NCBI GenBank assembly: GCA_027924585.1
Contig: BSBM01000994.1
Coordinates: forward strand, 7,261,001 to 7,325,000
Direction: 5' to 3'
DNA: 64,000 nt
Origin: Larix kaempferi
Lineage: Eukaryota > Streptophyta > Pinopsida > Pinales > Pinaceae
In this document: positions 57,691 to 64,000 of the stretch, in pieces
Numbering within the stretch: the first letter of the stretch is position 1
Layout: each line of letters begins with the position of its first letter
The notes under the pieces: model-generated
Databases searched by the model: none
What the model was told of the DNA's origin: nothing
The model's input: the letters and a program-made list of their open reading frames with translations, nothing else
Made by a program: the position numbers and the translations under genes

Positions 57691-60600
57691 CATATAAGGA
57701 ACCAATAGGAAAGTAGATAAATGAAGTTTTAAAAATATGCTTAAATACATTCGAAAATCCAACTATATAAAAACTTTACAAAAATTCAAAAATTCAGCAC
57801 ATCCATCCCAACTAATCCAACTTGGCAAAAACTATAATAATTTTATAATAAATTATTATAATAATTATTGTTATTATTATAATAAATTATTATTATTATA
57901 AATAATTATTATTGATCGAATCATTAAAAATGTGTTTTTTTAATAAATGATTTCATTTCCATAGTGAAATTAGTCATCTTAGCCATATTCATAGAATTTA
58001 CTATTTAGCAATAGTCATGTTAGGCTACTGCTAGGCTACTACTGTACCTATTGTGCTATATTTTTGATGACTTGGATTTAGAAGGCCATGTTATGGCATT
58101 TAACATAATTTCATTTCCATGTCATGTTATATAATTTATTGTTTATTATTTTTCATTTTTTTAACATTAGAGTATTTATGCTTCCACTTTTGGATTGCTA
58201 AAGTGATGATGCTAAGACACATTTCATTGTGAGAGAGATAAATAAATCAAAGTCTAAGATGGAAATATGCTACCAAGATTTGGGTTGTTTGATTTTTATC
58301 TCGAAGATTTCTTCAATGTAATGGAGCGTTTGACCAAGCACAAATATTTAAATTTTGTCACATGGTGACTTTTCTTCGTTGTGGAAAATTTTCTCAAGCG
58401 ATGTGGCTTGACGACTGAATTTGCCAGGAAATCATAAGAGGTATTTTGGCACTTCGAGGGCTCAGAATTGAATCGTGTGAGTGTTTTTGGATTAGTAGTG
58501 ATGATATTATTAAAGGTGGTTGGGTTCATTAACAAAATTTTCACTTTCAAGGAACTCCAAAATTACGTGCAAAAGCATTTTTTAGTGAAATTCGAGGCTT
58601 CATTCTCGCAACTGGCTCTCCCAAAATTAATTTCACCAGCTTATCCAATGTAAATGTTATATAGTATTTCTATCCGTTAGAAGGGATTGGAACCAACCCT
58701 CAACAATTAAAATATTTTAACCCTCAAACTAGGCCAATTGATCATTTGGTGTGCATCAAGCTTCACAATTGTCGAAAGATCAAATTGCTCTTGAAATCAA
58801 CTCTAAATAAACCAATGAATAATGTACATCATAAAAAGGTGGTCCAAGCTGTGAGTGAGTATTAGTCCTAGGAAAAACCACTTTCAACATGAGATACAAG
58901 GATACAACTCATGGTTCGTGAGGCCTGCCAGTCCCAACTCGGATGAAGCTATGACACACATTGATTTATTCATGCAAGGCTTTGATGATCAATGAAAAAA
59001 CATTTCCAATGGTGTGAATGATACCATAGGGAAATCATCAGATCATGACATATAACAAACTAGAGCGACTTAACCCATCTTGATGCGAGATCACAAGCAA
59101 ATATTGGGAGACAATGATTGAGAATTGCAAATAGGAGGCTTAGGATCACCATACATGATCGTGAAACTGACACTGCAACTAGTCATATTAAATAAAAATG
59201 CTAATAGAGGGTAAGAAAACTGGATCCAATAGCTTGGATTACACATTCAATAATGATAATGACATTGACACAGAATATCATAAAGATATCAATGGGCATT
59301 TGAGCAGCCAAACATAATTTAGAATAGTCATTATTCATAGGTCAATTCAAGTTGCACTCAAGAACCTAAAATTCATCTTGGGGGGTCCCATATTTTCTAT
59401 TCTGAAGTAAAGAAAAGTAGGGGGAACGATGTAGCCACAACAAGTTGCTAGACAAAATACCATGCTATGTGTTGGCTCATGATTGGCAATGTCTCCCAAA
59501 ATAAAATTTTGAAACTGCTTTTGAGACGAGCCTCTGCCACTTGTCCCTCAAAAGGTTGAATCTACTTTTTTCCACACAAGGAAACATGAGGGGATGGGGC
59601 TATGTGGAACCCATGTGATCCAACCTGACACTAGCACATGTACGGTGGGCCTAGATGATGTCAGATAACATCACCCCAAAAAGTATCTAATGGACTCGTG
59701 ACACTTAATAGCCAAATTCAAATTTTGAGATCATTAAAGGTGACAAACGTTCAAAAATTTCCCATTATACTCTGACAAAGAATAAAGTGTTTTCCTAATC
59801 TCTTCAATTGAAGCACAAATGTCTAGTATCATGGTCCATGGTGAGCTCTTAGAATGGATGCCTAATGAGGGCAGCTGGACCAGGAGCCTACTTTAATTAT
59901 AAACCCGGGGGATGTACAAACTTCAGAGGTGCTAACACTATATGTGCTCTAGAGGATAGTCTTTGTCGTGTTTGGGGTGTTGGTATAGATCTCATATGTT
60001 TATCTAATCAAGAAGAAGGTGAGCTAAAAAGACTGTAAATCTATGAATGACAAATTCCTATGTTAAGAAGTTTAAATGATGAAAACTGGAAATCTACAGT
60101 AAGAATTTAATTGCTGAAAACAGTAAATCTGCACTAAGAATTTGAATGTTGAAGCTTGGTAAATTTAATCTATGAATACAATGTTAAAAGCTGGAATTCT
60201 AATCTGAAATATTCAAATGCTAAAAACCAAATCCAGAACATAAATATCTACTGTTGCAAATTAACCAATCTTATCTTTTGGATTAAACACTGCAAGTGGT
60301 GATCATTAAATCAAGGAACTGAAAGTAATTAATCTCTATGATCTAAGTCTGATAAAAAAATATGCATGAGCTTCCTAGATCTGAATCATTGTTCTAGAAC
60401 AAATATGAAAATAGATGTCAAAATATGCGTGCTCAGAACGCAGCTACAGGACTATGGAATGTGTCTTACCGAACTACAGAATGAGCATTGATTAACTATA
60501 GAAAATATGTTGAATGAAAATAATCTTTTAACTGAAATAAAACCATACTATTCAAATGCCATCAAGTATCTTCATACACGATAAGAAGTGAATCAATTCA

Positions 60601-61234
60601 CAGCATAAATGGAAAATACCTGAAACAAAGTAAAGCTCCTGACTTACGTGTTGGAGGGGTCCTCTCCAACCTGTACTCAGGAGTATAGGAAACTTATAAA
60701 CGTAGGTTGGAAAGCAACATCGGTCTTCTTATTCAAAATAGTAACTTCATGGTTCAATATAAGTCTGTAACACAAATTGTCTTCACAGTAGCAAAAATGT
60801 AAAAACAATTGATTCTCAAAAATGGCAACAGGGTCCCCTCGCTACCCGAGAGGTCCATATATATATGCCTCAAATTCTAACCTACCTACTTGCTTTAATC
60901 GTCGATCCTGTTGAACATGATTTCTTCTCTATAAGTCAAGTAAAAATAGCATTGAGCCTCGTATGGACTTCCAGTCCTCGAGCTAGATTTGTGTGTTTCT
61001 TCTTAGTGTAATTGCGCCTGCTAATTCATACTCGTTTTCATGTAATTAGTTTATAGAAGACGCCCTTTAAGCATAAAAAGAATAATCTTAAAACATCTTC
61101 ATTAAATAATCAAACTAAATCATTAACCCACAAAACAAGTGTATTTCCTTCATCATATCATGTGTTTTACTATGGAAAAAAGGCTATAGGATACCTATAA
61201 TTTGGGTTCATCATCTCCCCCATGCTTGAAGGAT
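57691..61234. other. Long stretch without recognisable genes
   Basis: An AT-rich TTATTATAATAA repeat lies at 57,832-57,916. The frame 58,296-58,550 (minus) and its plus-strand neighbours are unsupported. From 58.7 to 61.2 kb I see only short frames. A repeated word AAATCTACAGTAAGAATTTAA and variants occurs near 60,070-60,190 as a weak short tandem repeat. Confidence 0.4.
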
Positions 61235-63504
61235 TCACCCATCCTTGGGTGACACACTCAAATTTTCTATAGCTTCTCTGATGTCCCATGCGACCATTAT
61301 TGGAGTCCCTGCTTGCCTGTAGTAACCCATGCTCTGTTCATCCCTGGCCCGTGCTCTTTTCTCTTCTTCCTCATTAATATGCTCTCTAATAATCAGAGGA
61401 AGGAAAAATGGAGGATTTAGCTTCATGCCAATCCATCTGAATTGATTCTTGATCAAGGATTCTCTGTATAGCTTAGCTTTGATGAGAGCAACTTCTAGTC
61501 TGAGAGGGGAATGAGGCTCCTTCTTTCTCAAATCATCTCCAATCCTTTCCCACCTATCATTGATGGCCTCCTATACCTCTTTGTATGAGCATTGCAGGGT
61601 GAGATCAAAATGTGTGACTGCCTCCTTCTGTTTTTCAAGCATGATAGGCATTAGCTCTTCATCAGTGGTGATACTTTGGTGGGCCTAAAGTACCCTTTTA
61701 GGGTGAGATGCCTCTACCCTGATCCATAATTGATTTTGCCACTTATCTACAAGGTATATATGATCATCTTGTGCCCTTTCCACCTCATGGTTCATCCATG
61801 AGCATAATGCTCTCAGCTGGAAGTCTCCTACATATGGATTAGGTGACCAATTAGGTGTGTTTAGCACAATGAAGTTGTGCAAGAAGAATTCGCACAGTGG
61901 ATCCTTTTCCAATTCTGTGCAGTCCAGGGAAGTGTCCAAAAATTCCTTTGTAGTGTTCAGTTCCAGAGAGAGGCCTTGTCTTAGACTTTGCAGCTGGAAC
62001 CTTCCTCACTTTTCCTTTAAGTAGAGAATATAGACTCTGCACGGGGGTCTGAGTTGCAATATTTCATCATAGATTCTTGTAGTGGTTTCCAGGGTGTCCT
62101 CCAGCTGGAGAATTTTCTGATCTTTTTGGGCTAACTCCTCTTGTTTGGGCCAATTTCTCCCTTAATGCTGAATTTTGCTGCTCTACTAGTTTTAGCTCTC
62201 CTGCGTGCTGCATTTTCAAAATTTCTGTCTTTTCATGCACAGAGAGTGAGGTTGCTGGTGGAGTTGGATGGCTTCTCTGTGTTCTTGCCTCAATCTTTAG
62301 TGTTTCCAACTCCTCCTTGACCTTTTCCAATTCTATAAGTGCCTCAACTAGCTGGTTAGTGGCTTCAGGGTTCACGTCTTGGTCGGCAGGGTTCACATCT
62401 TGACCAGTAGGGTTCCATTGGTCATCATCGTATTCCTCAGGTGTGGTTGGGTCATCCTGGTCTACCCAATTGTCATCACCATCAAATACGTCCTGAATTA
62501 TTGGGTTGGGATCCCTTTCTATCTCCTTTTCATGCCTAATTTTGGGTGGCTATGTGAACCTTTTGCTTCGCTGCTTTGTCCCTTTCTCGCTAGTGGAAAC
62601 CCTGATTCCTTTTGATGGGAGTTATCTCTTGAATGCTTAATCTTTATCAGGGTATCGGCCACACTGTCCAAGTCGATTTTTCTTTCAGCTCCTGATGTAG
62701 AAGTGGTCTTGTCTTTTGGCCTAGAATCTAGGGGTATGCTGACAGTAGGTGTATCCTTCATCCTATGTACATCCCCGATTGAGATTACCACAAATTCCTC
62801 CCACAAAAGTTATGGGACCTGCACTGTTAACTCTTCACGAATTATCAACTTTATTAGCCCATGGTGGGATAACACATCCTCTTTTCCTTCAATTACTTTC
62901 TTGCTCATTTCTCCCAATGACAAGAGAAGATAATAAGGAATGCTTATGTTGTTGTTAGGTGTGATGTGGCTCTTGTGCCTCAAAATATCCAGAATTCTAA
63001 AATGGAAGAGAAGGACATAGCTCAGCCTCCCTGTACATGTTACATATTTCTGAATGACAACAACTACTTTATCCCAAGGTGTTGGCATAGTGACCCTCTT
63101 GACTCCATTTTTGTCTTCTTCATAAGCCTCTTCAGGTCCAAAGAAAGCTACCTTTGCACTATGGTTGGCTTCTCTGTCTTCCTTGGCCCAATGTAGACCC
63201 ATGGGTAGCCCTGTGTATGTTGCAATGGATTCCTCATCCATCCTGATACGAAGTCCTCTAACTCGGGTGATGAACTGCTCTTCTTTGATGTGCTTTAAGT
63301 TTCTTGCGAATTCCAAAGCTACCTCTCTATTAGACCCCCTCAGCCTTGAAATGAAGGGCATCCAGCCCGCATTACAGAGGATAGATAAAACCCTTGGATT
63401 TTCATAAATGGCTCTATGATCATCTGGTTCAATCTTTTTGAACCCCTTTGTCATCCTTGGAAATCAGCAAAACGAAAAACTTTGAGTGTTGTTGACTTAC
63501 CTCA
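61235..63504 (-). pseudogene. Transposon-type ORF: plant-transposon N-domain, coiled coil, helical C-domain
   Basis: The coding start is ATG 63,454, right after an apparent 5'-UTR intron (donor GGTAAGTC near 63,505, acceptor TTTCCAAG near 63,456). Residues about 1-214 hold REVALEFARNLKHIKEEQFI, TRVRGLRIRMDEESIATYTG, LPMGLHW, the layout of the 'putative plant transposon protein' domain (Transposase_32-like). A TAA at 62,810 breaks an otherwise continued frame. After a frameshift near 62,545 come an acidic linker (EYDDDQWNP) and a coiled coil (EALIELEKVKEELETLKIEA); after another near 62,150 EELAQKDQKILQLEDTLETT. The C-terminal half (61,939-61,235, two stops) is helical and charged. The whole would be about 740 residues. 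No enzyme domain is visible. Such ORFs accompany some plant gypsy elements, but no pol is seen here. Confidence 0.6.
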
Positions 63505-63610
63505 ACTGGACGAGAGTGATTCACAGGTTTGAAGGTAGCTTGTTGGCTAGTTGTCGATGCGAACTTCTAGTTTTTCCTTCTTCTGGAAAGCTTGTATTGC
63601 AAAATTGGTC

Positions 63611-63619
63611 TTTTTTATA
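63611..63619 (-). promoter_or_regulatory. TATA box of the minus-strand transposon ORF
   Basis: TATAAAAAAG on the minus strand lies about 105 bp before the splice donor of the 5'-UTR intron, a sensible distance for a short non-coding first exon. Confidence 0.45.
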
Positions 63620-63697
63620 GACTATGCCGCCTTGTTAAGCTATTTCCACTCACTTATCCTCATCATCATTCATTGTACTTGCTGCCCTATCGATTCC

Positions 63698-63801
63698 TTT
63701 CCATAATCGAGCCCTGTATTTCATGTCATCATTGTATATTGCCTATTCATTTCCATAATCGAGCCCTGCATTTCATGTCATCATTGTATATTTCCCTTTT
63801 T
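63698..63801. repeat. 52-bp tandem duplication
   Basis: TTTCCATAATCGAGCCCTG and the following bases occur at 63,698 and 63,750 with very few differences, upstream of the TATA box. It may be a promoter duplication of the ORF at 61.2-63.5 kb. The remaining bases to 64,000 show nothing else. Confidence 0.85.
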
Positions 63802-64000
63802 TCTTTGATCATTGAGGAATAGGGTAGCTAGATACGGGTTTATCATTCACTGACATGACTCAGGTAGTAATCATGATTCCTTGAGGTCGTTCTGAACTGT
63901 GCCTTTGAATGAATTTATAAGCTATCCTCAGCTTTAGGAATAACCGTTTTGTGCGATGATGACTTGACCTCGAAAATAAAACAAAGAGATTTAGAGATTA

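Noticed and set aside
1-64000. Bacterial, phage or organelle origin
   Set aside because: Introns, LTR retroelements with tRNA-Met primer sites, hAT and CACTA transposases and satellite arrays all point to plant nuclear DNA; no ribosome-site-led gene clusters or organelle genes are seen.

Overview
This is an AT-rich stretch of nuclear DNA from a plant with a large, repeat-laden genome. A gymnosperm is my best guess, by inference from the style of the decayed retroelements; the sequence does not prove it. There is no operon-like layout, no rRNA or tRNA gene, no CRISPR and no intact cellular gene. Nearly everything is mobile DNA at different stages of decay, plus satellite arrays grown between and inside it. 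Fragments of Ty1/copia, Ty3/gypsy, hAT, CACTA (En/Spm) and one less familiar DDE-type transposon can all be read at the protein level.

Layout. 0.3-3.2 kb: a decayed multi-exon plus-strand gene with a long proline-rich segment. 4.9-13.55 kb: a 358-bp satellite split by a 5.69-kb Ty1/copia insertion with matched LTRs and a 5-bp target duplication; its interior is mostly deleted and carries two arrays of its own. 13.55-14.46 kb: a 166-bp satellite abutting a hAT fragment (14.5-14.96 kb). 15.46-18.55 kb, minus: a DDE-type transposase gene readable over most of its length with scattered stops. 20.39-22.92 kb: a 2.5-kb (ATC)n array with higher-order structure. 23.08-28.47 kb, minus: a nearly complete Ty1/copia element (5' LTR, primer site, gag, protease, integrase, RT, RNase H) whose 3' LTR is missing where the ATC array begins. 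28.84-31.45 kb, minus: CACTA transposase. 33.3-44.8 kb: a Ty3/gypsy polyprotein (gag on the left; protease, RNase H and RT start on the right) split by a 9-kb non-coding LTR element (33,806-42,782). 47.8-49.1 kb, minus: another gypsy gag. 53.6-55.15 kb: a solo LTR of the same family as the 9-kb element. 61.2-63.5 kb, minus: a transposon-type ORF with TATA box, 5'-UTR intron, plant-transposon domain and coiled coil.

How the parts relate. The 9-kb element encodes nothing but keeps LTRs with 8-bp inverted ends, a tRNA-Met primer site and a polypurine tract, so it looks like a non-autonomous element mobilised by a gypsy relative. Its interior contains amplified pieces of its own LTR, including a hairpin motif whose two arms change together between copies. 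The most worthwhile items for a second look are that hairpin array, the protease-RNase H-RT order of the gypsy polyprotein, the DDE transposase family at 15.5-18.5 kb, the odd left junction of the 9-kb element, and the giant ATC array. I do not see a wholly new biological system that I could defend.
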